Source: Halocaridina rubra (Eukaryota > Arthropoda > Malacostraca > Decapoda > Atyidae). Taken from it: DNA of 64,000 bases. The DNA is taken from the NCBI GenBank assembly GCA_037179515.1, contig JAXCGZ010011610.1, positions 1-64,000 on the forward strand, read 5' to 3'. Positions 50,850 to 62,635 of this stretch are shown piece after piece. The translations under genes were made by a program, and so were the position numbers. The stretch's first letter is position 1, and each line of letters begins with the position of its first letter. Below the pieces are notes generated by a model, which saw nothing but the letters and a program-made list of their open reading frames with translations, was not told the origin of the DNA and did no database searches.

Positions 50850-51520
50850 TAAAATATATTGTAATATCTTAAAAGTACATGCTTCTTTCATGAGCCATTT
50901 TTATAATTTTACTATTTTGCAATTTTATGGATAATTTTATCTCACTGATATAGTAATTGCGCCTCAGAGTTTTAATTACTCTACAAGTGCGTCCTGATTT
51001 AAAAAAGGTTGAGAAACACTGCTGTAGACAATCGACTCGTGTAGCTCCTTTATCTTCAACGAAAAGAAAGATCAAGAAATTATTGCTCTTTATTAAAGAG
51101 GTAACTTTCGTGCACTGGATATCCTAACATGCATACGTGTTCTGATGCTTTTCTTGGGGTATGCCTAAAGCTGGTTCTTTGTAGCTCTTAAACGTTTTCA
51201 TGTAAAATTGTATGGCAGAAAAAAATAATTATTATACAATGAATAAAGTACTTGATAGGATAAAGTTCTCTCAGTCCAATCAATTTACCACCCACATACA
51301 TACGTATAGGACAGTATAAACATGAATATGTAGAAGAAATCTAATATTAACTCAAAAATATGTCATACTCAGCATCGTCTGAGTAGTGCCCATTGTAATC
51401 ATGAGTCACTGAAATAGTAGTTCCACTTCTCTCTCCTTATAAATTTCTGTGGCTCAAAGTCCCAAGTTCGAATCCCAACAGTAGGAGGTAAATTATTTGG
51501 AAACAATTAAATATAAGCAC

Positions 51521-52809
51521 TCACTTCTTGAGTCTTGAATCTAAGTCACTTATCTCCGATCACCAGTACGGCTTCCGCAAGACAAGATCCACTAGTGACC
51601 TCTTGTCCTATCTTACTCATGTGTGGTCATCTTCTCTGAGGAACTATGGGGAATCCTTTGTCGTCGCCCTTGGTATCTCTAAGGCTTTTGACAGAAATGG
51701 CACAAGGCTTTACTGGCCAAACTCCCATTTACCAGTGGTGTTCCACAGGATTCTGTTCTTTCTCTTCTTCAGTCCTCATCTTCCTATCTTCTTCACGCCT
51801 TTGCCGATGATTCTACCCTTCATTTTTCCTTGGCCTTTTCTTCACAACCTTCATTGGTACTCGTGCCCAGTCTCGTATCACTCTTTCTTCTACTCTCAAC
51901 TCCGATTTGTAGAGGCTGAGTGGGGCACCCAAAATTTAGTTAAATTTAATGCCTACGAGACAGTTTTAGGCTATCATTTATCTGTTTTTTCTCCTGATAT
52001 CCCTATTGTCTTTGAAACTAAACGAAACCCTCTTAATTCTATTAATATATAAGGAATCCAGATAGCCTATATCTTGTATTGGAGGACTCACATAATCCAA
52101 GTTTCTAAGTCTGCATCCAAAAAATTGGGGATTCTGTTTCGTTTTCGTATTACTTTTCCTCTTTAAGTTACTTAAAATCTATAAAGGTTTTGTCCGTCCC
52201 TGCTTAGAATACTGGTCGCACATCTTGGTTGCTTCTTCTTATACCTATATCCTTGATAGGGTGAAATCAAAGGCAGTCAGACTCAGTAATGACCCTTCTC
52301 TTACTTCTAATCTGTATTCTCTTTCTCTTTGCCGTAAGATATCCCTTTCTCTTTTCTATCGCCACAACTTCCATCCCTGCTATGAGTTGGCAAGTTGTAT
52401 CCCTCCCTCACTGCTGAGGACTCAATACATTCACCAAGCGGCCTCGTCTCACAGGTACTGTGTTGAGATTTGTAGCTCGTGGATTAGTAAGTGCAGCGAC
52501 TGCTTCTTCCCATCTGCGCTCGTGGATTAGTCAGTGCAGCGACTGCTTCTTCCCATCTGCCTCCAGATTCTGGAACTCTCTTTCTCCTTCCAAATTCTTA
52601 TAAACTATCTTCCATCAAAAAGCGGATCTAGCAGCATCTCGGGGCCTAATCCTCCCTTATTTATAAATCCTCAGTATTTTGAATATTCTTTCAGCCTGTC
52701 CTTTTCCATTGTGTATCATTATCTCATCTCTGCCTTGTCCATAACCTATTTCTTTCCCTTCGTCTTAATGCTTTCTTCGTGCCCGGGTCTTTATTGCCTG
52801 TCCTGGTGT

Positions 52810-52847
<38 letters not shown>

Positions 52848-52852
52848 ACTGA
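51521..52852 (+). mobile_element. Jockey-like LINE fragment with poly(A)
   Basis: A 5'-truncated, decayed LINE. RT remains include LISDHQYGFRKTRSTSDLLS and the ISKAFDR box (51,528-51,690), then the C-terminal region SYTYILDRVKSKAVRLSNDP (52,240-52,300) and YCVEI..S. It ends in about 36 A (52,811-52,846), typical of jockey-group LINEs. The region between the RT boxes has frameshifts and the YADD box is not preserved (FADDST only in a shifted frame near 51,800). Confidence 0.82.
52475..52560. repeat. 43-bp tandem duplication inside the jockey-like LINE
   Basis: GCTCGTGGATTAGT.AGTGCAG through CCCATCTGC occurs twice in a row (52,475 and 52,518) with one difference, shifting the reading frame by 43 bp. 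Confidence 0.93.
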
Positions 52853-53890
52853 ACAGCTTAATTTGTTAATCTCGGTCTGTATTGGGGAGATATAAATGTG
52901 TGCTGGACACTGGTCGGTGGGAGAGAGGTAAAACTATTACGGTAGAGTTGGCGCAATAGTGCCCTCAGTAAATATCTGGGTAACTGCAATTAAGGTTCCA
53001 CTTTTTTCTCTTCATACACTAGTTTGGTGAAGCATACCCAGCTGTGAACTCCTGTTCTTCAAGTTCCAGGTTTGAATCCTAATAGTAGTAGATTTGGAAA
53101 TAATTAAAAATCCATAATCGCATAGCATTTGTCCCATCAATTGGTTAACCTTGGTCCATATTAAGGAAGAGATTGTGTTCTGAACACCGGTTGGTTTGAG
53201 TGGGGCAGAACTATCAGAGTAGAATAGGCACAATAGTGCCCCATTATCATTTGAGTAACTTTTGAGGATTTCCAGCTTTATCTCTTTATATACAACTGTA
53301 GTTCAATTCATTAACCTGTGGATTACTTTTCTATAAACCCGATTCAATTCCTGAAAGTAGGAGGTAGATAGATAGGAAACATTTAGAAATGCGTAATTGT
53401 ATTGCACTTCTTCTATCAACTGGTTACACCTCAGTCCATATTGTGAATGAGAATTATATGTGCACGCTGATCACTTGTCAGTAGCGTAGGCACAATAGTG
53501 CCCTCAGTAAACATAAGGAACTTCAGTAGCAGTGCCGCTTCTTTCTCTTTATGCACCTCTTTGGCTCGGTGCACTAAACCGTGGGCTCCTGTGCTACAGG
53601 CCCCCAGTTTGAATACCGAAAGTAGGAGGATCATTTGGATACAATTACAAAAGTGTAATTGTATTGCAATTTTTCTATCAGTTGGTTAAACTTAGTCCAC
53701 ATTGAGAAACAGAATTAAATGTGTACTGATAATCGGTCAGTAATATAGGTGCAGTAATGCTCTCTGTAAACATCAGTGACTTCAGTAGAAGTGCTAAGTC
53801 TTTCGCCTTTGTGGCTCAGTGCACTAAGCTGTGGACTCCAGTTCTACAGGTCCCAGCTTCGAATCCCAACGGTAGGAGACACTCTTTGGA

Positions 53891-56800
53891 AGCATTGCCA
53901 TAAACAGTAGGTTCTTTGTCACATAGGCAATGGAAAAATTTCCACTGGTAGCCAGTAACTTACTGGCTGGATAATGAAAGACAAGCTCAGTTTATTTCAT
54001 CAGAAAGATGCGCTTCAATATTTTTTTATTATTTTTTCAGGATAAGACACTATATGCCATTGTGCACAAGCAGATTGGTAGTAGGTGAGCAAAAATGGGA
54101 CAGTATTAAGTTTTCAAGGTAACCTAACAGTCCTGACCCTTCCATCAGCTCTTATGTGGCAAGAAAGAGTATTACTTAAAAATATGGGATAAGCCTGATT
54201 TCCTATTCATGACGTGCCAAAGTTCAGTTGAGAAAGGGGATAATGATGTGAAAGGTATTATGAAACCAATTTTCTTCACGTATCCAATTGTACCCATCCT
54301 AGTGATTTCATTAAGATATGGCATCCAGTTGTCTGCGTCATCCTACTGTCTGATGAAAGTGTAACTAATATATCACATACCACTTAAATGACAGTATGAC
54401 AGATATAAATGACAAAATTTCATATTATCAGTCAACTCATTTCTAAATCTTTCCAATCAGCGATTCTCCTCCTCAAAAATGTTTTGTCCCTCTAAATATA
54501 AATGAGTTGTTGTATCTTAGCTTAATAAATCAATAAAATTACTATATGTCTCAGGGATTACAATCCTTGCCGCTACAAGAAGTATTCAGGTTACATGCAC
54601 ATAAACTAATGAACACTGATACTGGATATGATGATTATTTGTCTTCGTGAACAACAGTGATGAGATATATACAATTCAAAATGGCAATATATTATACCAT
54701 CCTCCTTTATTTACATAAGTACCATGTAATTAGTACATTCGTCTAAATGTAATCTAACGATATCATTATTATTTTTATACATATTATCTACACTTTATAC
54801 AACACAACAAGAAATACTCAGATATTAGTTGTAAATTCAACGCCAATTAAAAATAATTACAACAAACTTAATAGAAGTCCATTACAGTACGTAATTTCAA
54901 GACTAAAATATTGCAGTCTATTAACCCTTAAAAATAAAGTTTTCTTATAAACAAAATTATAGTATTAAAATAATGCAGAATGTTTTAATATTACCAATGG
55001 AGAAAAATACAACCTTACAGTTTTCTACAATCTAGGAGAAAAATATTTCATTTAGAACTAATGACATAAGACCCTATATCACAAGAGAATTAGCCATCAT
55101 CCCTATATTTATCAGACATATTCTAGTGAAATGAATTCTGGCATTTTTTGAAATCACAGTATAATTTTATAATTGCCATGAATAAAAGGTATTAAACTAA
55201 AAACTATAGCATGACATATACATTAATTTAAGCAAAACAGTATACTGTACATGTAATCCACATAAACTTTTTCAGTTTTGTTTATAATCTATTGGGATCA
55301 AGCATTATTTTAGTCCAAAAATCATGACAAATTCAAAATGCAGTTTCCCTTCGTGTATGTTGCTGCCCTTAGCAAATGTCTACTGTGTAAAATAAAGTTC
55401 TCACGGTTGGTCCAAGGTAAAGCAAGGAAATCTGAGCCCTGGTTCTGGATTTAGCACTGGCAGTCGCTTGACTTTGTTCACTATATGCAGGGCATGTAAG
55501 TTTGCAGTGAACTAACATGTAGAATCATATAGTTAGCGAGTTTAAAGGTATCATGCAATTTTTTTCTATTGGATTCAATGCATTAAAAGGAGCTTATTTA
55601 GTAAGTGAGGTTTAATGCCCTACAACTCATAAATTCCTATTCATCTATATTCTTCAAGCACCCCGCTGAAACGGTAATATACATTACTAAAAAGCAATAA
55701 TTAATATGTAGTTTCTTTCTGAGACTTCACTACTGGAAAAAAGTTTAGTAATGCTTGGGTAATAAGACAAGATTTTTTAAGGACTCATTTGGAACTGTAA
55801 CATAAAAAAGTTTACCTAACTGCAGTTAAAGATAAATAGAATATTTTTCTATTTTCGTGAGTGTTTATATTGATCTGGGGGCAATAATAAATTCAAAGGT
55901 GGGGAGGGATGCTCTCTATGGTATTAAGCCATACATTAAAGTTATGGTAGCTAAATACCAATGTCAAATATCTCTAAATATGCCCTCTCACTCAGTATGC
56001 TGCATAAATTATTGTTGGTATTATAGACTTCTTTGTTCAATAAACTGACAAAATAGACAAGTTCTTCAGTTATTCTGCTTAATGCAGGAGGAAGTTTTAA
56101 TCAAGTGGCTGAGAATGTGAGGACAAGGTACGGAGGCAAGGACAAAGTACGTGAGAGAGTGATGTTTCCAAAACAGTTGAGACCTACTGCCTTGCATACT
56201 GTAGGATGTTTATATAATGGATATTCCTAGTGGTGGGGGCGAGAGAATTACAGGTGGTTTAAAAGGTGATTAAAAGGGGGGGTCTCTCGTTTTCTTTGCA
56301 AGATACTAAAGCTATGAGGATAAGGCAGTAATTAGCTAATACCTTCCTCCCAAAATTTAATTTCTCTGCTAAGGTCAGGTAGAGTACGATAAAGCCCCAG
56401 TGCATAACATTTCGTTACAGTTAAGAAGACCTAGCTATATTTAGATTTTGGAAAATAATAATGAATAAATAACTATACATTCCAGAATTTCTCTAAGCAA
56501 CATACAGATTGCTGATAAATGTGTTTTTTCTTATTCATTGGTACCATGAGAAGAACTAAATAAACTTAGCTAATATGTTATTCATCAACTTTAACAGAAA
56601 GGAGTCGCAATAATCTAAAGCAAACATTTTTTATTTAGGTATATTATTCCTTCCAGCAAGCTGATGTGTTAGAAGACTAAATCAAAAGCACACTTTTAAT
56701 GAAGTCTATCATATAAAGAACAATTACTCTCTACATCACCATCATCCATTGCTCAAATAAGTAGCAAATTTAAAATAAAAAATATATGCACCAGTGACTA

Positions 56801-56959
56801 TAACCTGCATCTTTCTCATATAATTCTGCCAGTGTAACGCATAGTTATATAGGATATGGACAGAAGCACTATCTCGGTAATCAATGCCAGTACAGTATTT
56901 AATTAAGAACATTACAGTGTACGGTACTAAATAAGTAGCTATCTATTCAGAGGGATTAG
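53891..56959. other. Intergenic or 3' UTR stretch beside the DUF2358 gene
   Basis: About 3 kb of AT-rich DNA with no gene recognised. Part next to 56,960 must be the 3' UTR of the minus-strand gene. A short block near 54,060-54,190 resembles the GGTAGTAGG repeat seen at 5,010 and 7,055. Confidence 0.5.
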
Positions 56960-57163
56960 CTACTGTATTCTCTCCAAAGGTAACATCAACTGGGAATATA
57001 TTTCTTCATCTTCTTTGTGCATAGCTGATAAAGATCCAAGGTCAAAAGGTAAAGAAGTGCTGGCATCTCCCAAGTTAGGTCGATGAACTAGACCCAAGAG
57101 TACGGCTAACTTAGCCGCTAAGGGGCCTTTCTCCACTACGGTCTGTTCTTTATCTGGCATCAT
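56960..57163 (-). CDS. DUF2358 gene, last exon and stop
   Basis: The terminal exon follows a TTTTTACATAG acceptor, starts MMPDKEQ in phase 0 and runs 67 codons to a stop. It contains a [12 protein letters not shown] segment followed by an acidic, poorly conserved tail. Because the acceptor is good and the frame is continuous, the internal ATG is not a separate gene start. Confidence 0.82.
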   Translation of the reverse strand: MMPDKEQTVVEKGPLAAKLAVLLGLVHRPNLGDASTSLPFDLGSLSAMHKEDEEIYSQLMLPLERIQ

Positions 57164-60100
57164 CTATGTAAAAACAATAAAATGGTTTACTGATAAAAAA
57201 GGACACATCCTAAATTTAGGTGACAGTTGTATTGCTTTAAATAATGACAAGGCAATATGTCTGGTGATAAAGAAGAATAAAGTCCACCATTGTATACCTT
57301 CGGTATCACAGAACTCAAGTGTAATATCCCTGGTGGCGTGGTTGATGAGAGAAAGTTCTACCCTCATATTCCTTATGTTGCATGAGGCAACTAAGAGGTA
57401 ATATCCAGGAGGCGGAGATGAAAAAATCCATTCTCATACTCCCTAAAAAGGATTTTTCAAAACGTGAGGGTAAAACGATTCCACAATTGTATCCTCTACT
57501 TTTGCAAGAACCACATAAATAGGAGAGGGGAGAACAGGACTGGCAATCCCTTTGCCCCTACATTTTGATTTTTTGTCATAAATCAACTGGCACAGGAAAG
57601 ACAGTTCTGAAGGTAGCATCACCAGCCCACGCTTACATATAGCAGAGAAGACTTGGTCATGACTACTGGCTACACTGGACATATTTGGGGGGAGACCAGT
57701 TTCAAAGATGCTCTTATTTACTCAGCATAGCACCATATCTTACAACAGCTAGCAATGGCCATATATATATTGTAAGGAAGAGAGGAAGCAGGACATCATC
57801 ACATCCCACCCAGTCTTGCCTTTTCCATCAGCTGTTGCAGTAAGAAAAGCAAGTCTGTGAGAGAGGAAATGGTAACCAAGCACCTCCATAATTCTTGATT
57901 GACTCCCAAGACATGTAAGGCATACAAGGGTGTCTCTCGCCAACAACAAGATATTTTTTCTCATCCACCACCAGGCATAACATCGTAATCCAGGTCAGAG
58001 GGAACGTATGGGAAGTTAATAACCTGACTATATAAAATCAGAACTTCCATCAACACATACATATTAGAAACATTCCTTGTACTAACCAAACTAAGAATAT
58101 GACACAAAATATCAACTACTCACACTATCAGCGACGTGTTTATGAACGAGACCATCTCCACCAACATAGAAAGTAGAATAACCATCGTACCAACTCTCCA
58201 TTTGTTCTGATAAGGACTTCCAGTTCCATAATTTGAACTTCCAGAACTGGAACATTGCCTAGAAAAAGATTAATATAATATTGGAAAGACAAAGACTATG
58301 ACTTGGGTCACTGGTCACACATGACTTTTTATTTTTTGAAGCTTAGTGCATTACTTTTTTTGTGCCACAATTTAGTGCAACTGGATACAAAATATACTGC
58401 CAAATTCACTATTGTACTAATTTTGCCTGCCATACTGGCAGGGACTAGGATTTGACAGGAGCCACTACTGTCCCTATTACGTCCTTGATATGCCTATATC
58501 AAGGATGACCAGTTTTCAACGTGACAAGACACTGATTTACATAACTATTTAACACATAGGTCAAATACTCACCTTTAACACAGATAAACCTTGAATCTGC
58601 CAGCGAATTCTGACTGTACCATCTTCAGGATGCTTGGTGATTTTTAATATTTCGAACTTGATGTAAGAGAATTTCAGGTGACCCACTGTTCTTAATAACA
58701 TCACTTGTCTTACATAAGGCAGAAGGCCACTGGAAAGTAAGGGACATGAGAATAGATACACTAGTTAAAGAGTGGGATGCCTACTGCTAATTAGTGTATC
58801 TACAACAAGTAAATATCCAATATACCACTCAAAATTGGGACATGTATCACTATGTGGTTTATATATAACAATAACATTACAATATATGATACACTACTCA
58901 AAGAGTGGGATACATACCATTATCTAAGTTGTGTATCTACAACAAACATACCACAGGAAAATTTAGACACCACTCTATGATTGGAAAGTTGATACACTTC
59001 TCAAAATAGTGAGACCAAAGAAATGCTTTTATTGGTGGATATACATCAACACTAACATATATAACTAGATACAGCTCTGAGTGGCTAGGGTCCTGCCCTC
59101 GGAATGGTATATTTAAAACAACACAAGAGTATGGTATGTATCCTACTATCTTGAGAAGTGTATCTTTTTTAAATTATCGTTCTTGATGATATCTTAATCA
59201 GAGCGGTATAAGTCCTATTATATAAATGGTGTGTCTAATTTAATGTGTTGTTATAGTAGATACACAACTCAAGAGAGTTGGACATGTATCACTCTCTTTG
59301 AGTAATGTATACCATGTGTTGCTGTAGGTATGCTACTCCTTATATATGTTATCAACTTACTGTCAGATTACCTCAAGACCACCTGGGCAGATCGTAACCT
59401 TAAATGCTACATGAACATGAAAATCTATTGAGAAAAATTTTTACTTACACAGTTACTTTTCCCCTAATTCTATTTTCGAATACAATTTGTTGATGGTAGA
59501 TTCTATAATTTATAGGTTCCTTAAACAATTTTGGGAGCTGAAAAACATACAAAATAGAGACTTTCAGTTAAAGGCAGAATTTTCATGAGAATGTGTAGTA
59601 AATGAATTTTTCTTAATTCATTCTATTCTAATCAAGTACAGAACTAATTTGCATGTAACATCTAAAAAAATTTCTATGACCTCTCTGATAAAATTACAAA
59701 GTTTGTATGATAAAATTCACTTAATCCATAACTTATCAAAACCCTGAAATGTTGAAACAAATACAACAAGCTTGAACATATTTTTGAGAGTGGAGTAAAC
59801 ATACCGTTTCCGCAAGTACGTCGTAAACATGCGACAACTGCTCTATACTTGGTTTTCCTGTTGGATCCAATTTGTCAGGTTTAGGAGGGCCCGAGTCAGT
59901 GATGCTACAGTGGATATTATCTTCATGCTCTTTACAAATGTCTTTCATAAAAACTGTCATATCATAATAATGGAATTTTGGTTGCCAGGCTTTAGGATTA
60001 GACTCTTTGGTGTGATGGCTGATTTCTTCGTCTTCATTACTTGTGGGATGGATGACATTTTCAATAGCTTTGTTCTCCAGCTGACTGTAAATCATAGGGT

Positions 60101-60221
60101 ATACTAAGTCGCTCCCTTCCTGGTGAGCACCGCGAAGATACCACAGAGCAGACGGAGGTAGCCGGAACTTATGGATGCTTGTCTTACTGCCATGAGTCGT
60201 GATTACTTCAGTACCAGTCAC
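56960..60221 (-). CDS. C6orf136: C6orf136-like DUF2358 protein (5' partial, 5 exons)
   Basis: Five minus-strand exons join in frame: 60221-59805, 59537-59449, 58729-58573, 58258-58124 and 57163-56960, giving about 333 residues and a stop codon. The DUF2358 core runs from the [16 protein letters not shown] stretch through [42 protein letters not shown] and [18 protein letters not shown], closely following the NTF2-like domain of vertebrate C6orf136 as I recall it. The biochemical role of this family is not established. The N-terminal part rich in Lys, Ser and Asp is poorly conserved, and the start lies upstream of the 60,221 acceptor. Introns are 155-960 bp, and the second intron from the 5' side carries degenerate tandem repeats. 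It is unrelated in function to the phosphatase gene as far as can be seen. Confidence 0.85.
57164..58123. other. Last intron of the DUF2358 gene
   Basis: A 960-bp intron holding a block at about 57,315-57,430 (CTGGTGGCGTGGTTGATGAGA) and another at 57,440-57,970 that look like fragments of an old dispersed repeat shared in part with 7,055-7,270. Open frames in it show no family features. Confidence 0.55.
58124..58258 (-). CDS. DUF2358 gene, exon with [18 protein letters not shown]
   Basis: A 135-nt exon (45 codons, phase 0) between TTTTTCTAG and AGT|GTGAGT. It encodes the Trp-rich [11 protein letters not shown] segment and the YSTFYV..DGL.HKH strand pair that closes the domain. Confidence 0.9.
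58259..58572. other. DUF2358 gene intron (314 bp)
   Basis: Intron with normal splice ends. A CTGCCATACTGGCAG inverted repeat lies near 58,430-58,442. Nothing else recognised. Confidence 0.6.
58573..58729 (-). CDS. DUF2358 gene, exon with [12 protein letters not shown]
   Basis: A 157-nt exon between CTTTCCAG and AAAG|GTGAGT. It encodes [20 protein letters not shown] followed by [20 protein letters not shown], the most conserved block of the family and the main reason for the assignment. Confidence 0.9.
58730..59448. repeat. Intron with degenerate tandem repeat
   Basis: Variants of GATACACTACTCAAAGAGTG followed by GGATACATACC and GTGTATCTACAACAA recur about every 110-130 bp from 58,755 to 59,340, some in inverted orientation. 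Divergence is high. The rest of the intron is plain AT-rich DNA. Confidence 0.6.
59449..59537 (-). CDS. DUF2358 gene, exon [13 protein letters not shown]
   Basis: An 89-nt exon between TTTTTCAG and a GT|GTAAGT donor. It encodes [20 protein letters not shown] and ends in a split Val codon that the next exon completes. The LP.LF..P.d..IY motif opens the conserved fold. Confidence 0.85.
59538..59804. other. DUF2358 gene intron (267 bp)
   Basis: A short AT-rich intron. Nothing recognised apart from splice sites. Confidence 0.7.
59805..60221 (-). CDS. DUF2358 gene, first exon seen
   Basis: A 417-nt exon in phase 0 at both ends, between a ATATTTTAG acceptor and an ACG|GTATG donor. It encodes the region before the domain ([14 protein letters not shown], acidic linker) and the first helix of DUF2358 ([14 protein letters not shown]). 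The first codon is GTG inside the exon, so this is not the start of translation. Confidence 0.82.
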
Positions 60222-60993
60222 CTAAAATATATAACAAATTTACATTCCATACAGACTGCTTTTTTATATACCAAGATATTAAACAGGCAAATATGTGCCT
60301 ATTCTCGTGACTGAGCTCATTACACATGTACATTAAATCATACATTATTCCTGCTAAAATGGCAGGGCCTGGGAAACTTCAGTCCCAACTACTATTCATT
60401 CCACATCCTAAATATGATTAAGAGAATATATAAACTCTTTTGCCACAGAGCAAAGCAGCTAACACTCTGCAAACCCAATATCACTCCATCTTGTTATCTA
60501 TCAATTGCACTGATCTTGATGAAACTTCCCATAAAACGGTACTGACAGCAAAATTCCCATATGCATTAACTTTATAGATTCCTATCCTTGTATTAAAGCC
60601 TGATCTCCCTATGCAAACAATCTGCCACATAATTTTGATGTTTCACAAGTTGTCACCCCCCATACAGCTAAAATATACTCCATAAAGGATTCTTCTTTTT
60701 CTGTACAGACAAATTACTCTAGGTAATAAAGTATATGAGACACTTAGCGATACAGCATGCACCCATGTTTTGTCAATGAAATCCAAAAGGTCCTCTTTTT
60801 ATAATGAATCCAATTTGCAATAAAGTCTCTGTAAGCTTTTAACAATAATTTTCAAGTTGTGGAAGGTCATTGATTAAAAAATGAATATAAATTAACATAA
60901 CATGCAAAATTTAAGTTTGGGAGTTTGGCACTTTGTTGTATATTTTACTATACAAAACAATAGAGCATAATTTACTTATCTGTGAATCAATAA
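60222..60993. other. Presumed intron upstream of the first DUF2358 exon seen
   Basis: AT-rich DNA between the acceptor at 60,222 and the pogo-type element. No upstream exon recognised. Confidence 0.5.
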
Positions 60994-60995
60994 TA

Positions 60996-62633
60996 CAGTG
61001 TCCCCCCGGTTATTCGCGTTTCTTGGTTCGCGTTCTCACCGTATCGCGTTTTTTTTTTTTATAAATTATTATTTTATTTTATGGGTATAGGCAAAAATAT
61101 TAAAATATTAAAAAAAAAAAAAAATTCTCAGTATTTTCATTTTTTTATTGAAAAAACATATTTCATTATCTAATTGATAAAAAAAATTAATTTCCCAACC
61201 TACGAATAATAAAACAGTAAAAAATAGTAAAAAAAAACATAAATATAGATAGATAGATAGATACGTTTACTGACCACCTCTTTTGAAAAGTATAATCTTT
61301 ACAAAAGGAATATTTGGTCCAAATTACAATGAATAAATAAAAAAGATTTTGTACAATCATCAAATAAGTAAATGAATTTTAAATTAATATACATTGTACT
61401 AATAACTGAATGATATACGTACGTACAGTATAACTCACAGTATTGCATCATGCGAAATAGTGTTCGATAGCATACAATGTATCGGAGTCACAGCTACGTG
61501 AGCTAGCATATATATTTATATTTCCAGTAGTTTCATGATTTTATTGAAAAAAAAAAAGTATTTCTTAGCCTAAGAATAATAAAACAGTAAAAAATAGTAA
61601 ATAGTATTGCACCACGTAAAATACGATACCGGTATCAGTGTTTCGGAAAACGCAAAGGCTATCACCTACGTGACCGAGTGAATATTAAAATTTTCATTAT
61701 ATTATTGATAAAACAAGTATTTCCTAGCCTAAGAATATTAAACAGTAAAAAATAGTAAAAAACATAAATTTAGATATACGTACGTACAGCATAACTCACA
61801 GTATTGCATCATGTGAAATAGTGTCCAATAGCTACGTGAGCTAGCATATACATAAATTTAAATATACGTACGTACGTACAGCATAACTCACAGTATTGCA
61901 TCATGCGAAATAGTGTCCGATAGCTACGTGAGCTAGCATATATATTTATATTTCCAGTAGTTTCATGATTTTATTGATAAAAAAACGTATTTCTTAGCCT
62001 AAAAATAATAAAACAGTAAAAAATAGTAAACAGTATTGCACCACGTAAAATACGATACCGGTATCAATGTTTCGGAAAACACAAAGGCTCTCACCTACGT
62101 GACCTAGTGAATATTAAAATGTTCATTATTTTATTGATAAAACAAGTATTTCCTAGCCTAAGAATAATAAAACAGTAAAAAATAGTAAAACCCATAAATT
62201 TAGATATACGTACGTACAGTATAACTCACAGTATTGCATCATGCGAAACATGTAGTGTCCGATAGATACATGAGCTAGCATATATATTTATATTTCCAGT
62301 AGCTCTCACCTACGTGAGATAGTTCATGTTTTTTTAACAGTGCAGGGAGGGTTTATACAGCACGTAAACTTAAAAATAATTGTAAATGAGTATGTCATGT
62401 AATTACCACTTCATTCACCGTAATCTTATCTATCACTTTCAAATAAATTTACGTTGCATGCTGTTATTTATGAAGTAAAGGGTGGTTTGTTAACAGTACA
62501 GGAAGGGTTTATACAGTGTAAACGTAAAATTAATTAAAATAGCTATGTACATATAGGCTGATCCTACTCCGCGGTTTTCCTGGTTCGTGCCGGGTCCCGG
62601 AACCGAACTACCGCGATAAGGGGGGGAACACTG
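60996..62633. mobile_element. pogo/Tigger-type non-autonomous DNA transposon, copy 1
   Basis: Terminal inverted repeats CAGTGTCCCCCCGGTTATTCG and (reverse) CAGTGTTCCCCCCCTTATCG are flanked by TA on both sides (60,994-60,995 and 62,634-62,635), the Tc1/mariner-superfamily target. The 1,638-bp body has no transposase. It carries several tandem sub-repeats (ATACGTACGTACAGYATAAC, then CACAGTATTGCATCATGCGA and CTACGTGAGCTAGCATAT), starting near 61,415, 61,776, 61,865 and 62,205. Confidence 0.85.
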
Positions 62634-62635
62634 TA

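Larger units (their letters stand above)
50369..51021 (+). mobile_element. hAT DNA transposon remnant (Charlie/ZBED-like)
   Basis: Terminal inverted repeats CAGCGTTTCTCAACC and (reverse) CAGTGTTTCTCAACC are flanked by a perfect 8-bp duplication CTGTAGAC (50,361-50,368 and 51,022-51,029), diagnostic of hAT elements. The 653-bp element keeps only the transposase C-terminus. Confidence 0.93.
49620..51130 (+). pseudogene. Decayed coding region of unknown origin
   Basis: Several frames on the plus strand look protein-like: 49,626-49,844, 49,845-50,117 (RKCLGGFY/VLVDFTGYRQ type, then HKFRYSTPHGNLYN) and about 50,215-50,368 (NKPFGNVMLKIMLPKYWQYY). Codon use and amino-acid mix look like coding sequence, but stops and shifts separate them, and a hAT element interrupts the last frame after FSGAQYFPVD. 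I do not recognise the family. It could be a host pseudogene, a transposon protein or a captured foreign gene. No intron signals are evident. Confidence 0.4.
51380..53890 (+). repeat. Tandem array of about 265-bp tRNA-like units
   Basis: Five units repeat the order: GGCTCA-type box A-like stretch, AGTTCGAATCCC-type box B, AGTAGGAGGT, TTTGGAAACAATTA, a GTATTGCACTTCT..ATCA.TTGGTTAA stretch, GTCCATATTG, and GCACAATAGTGCCCTCAGTAAA. Box B copies lie near 51,468, 53,070, 53,340, 53,605 and 53,845 (CAGTTTGAATACC, CAGCTTCGAATCCC and similar). The gap between the first and second is filled by a jockey-like LINE. The units look like a tRNA-derived SINE amplified in tandem. Confidence 0.75.

Noticed and set aside
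56960..57163. Separate small gene starting MMPDKEQ
   Set aside because: A good acceptor directly precedes the ATG and the frame continues from the upstream DUF2358 exons.
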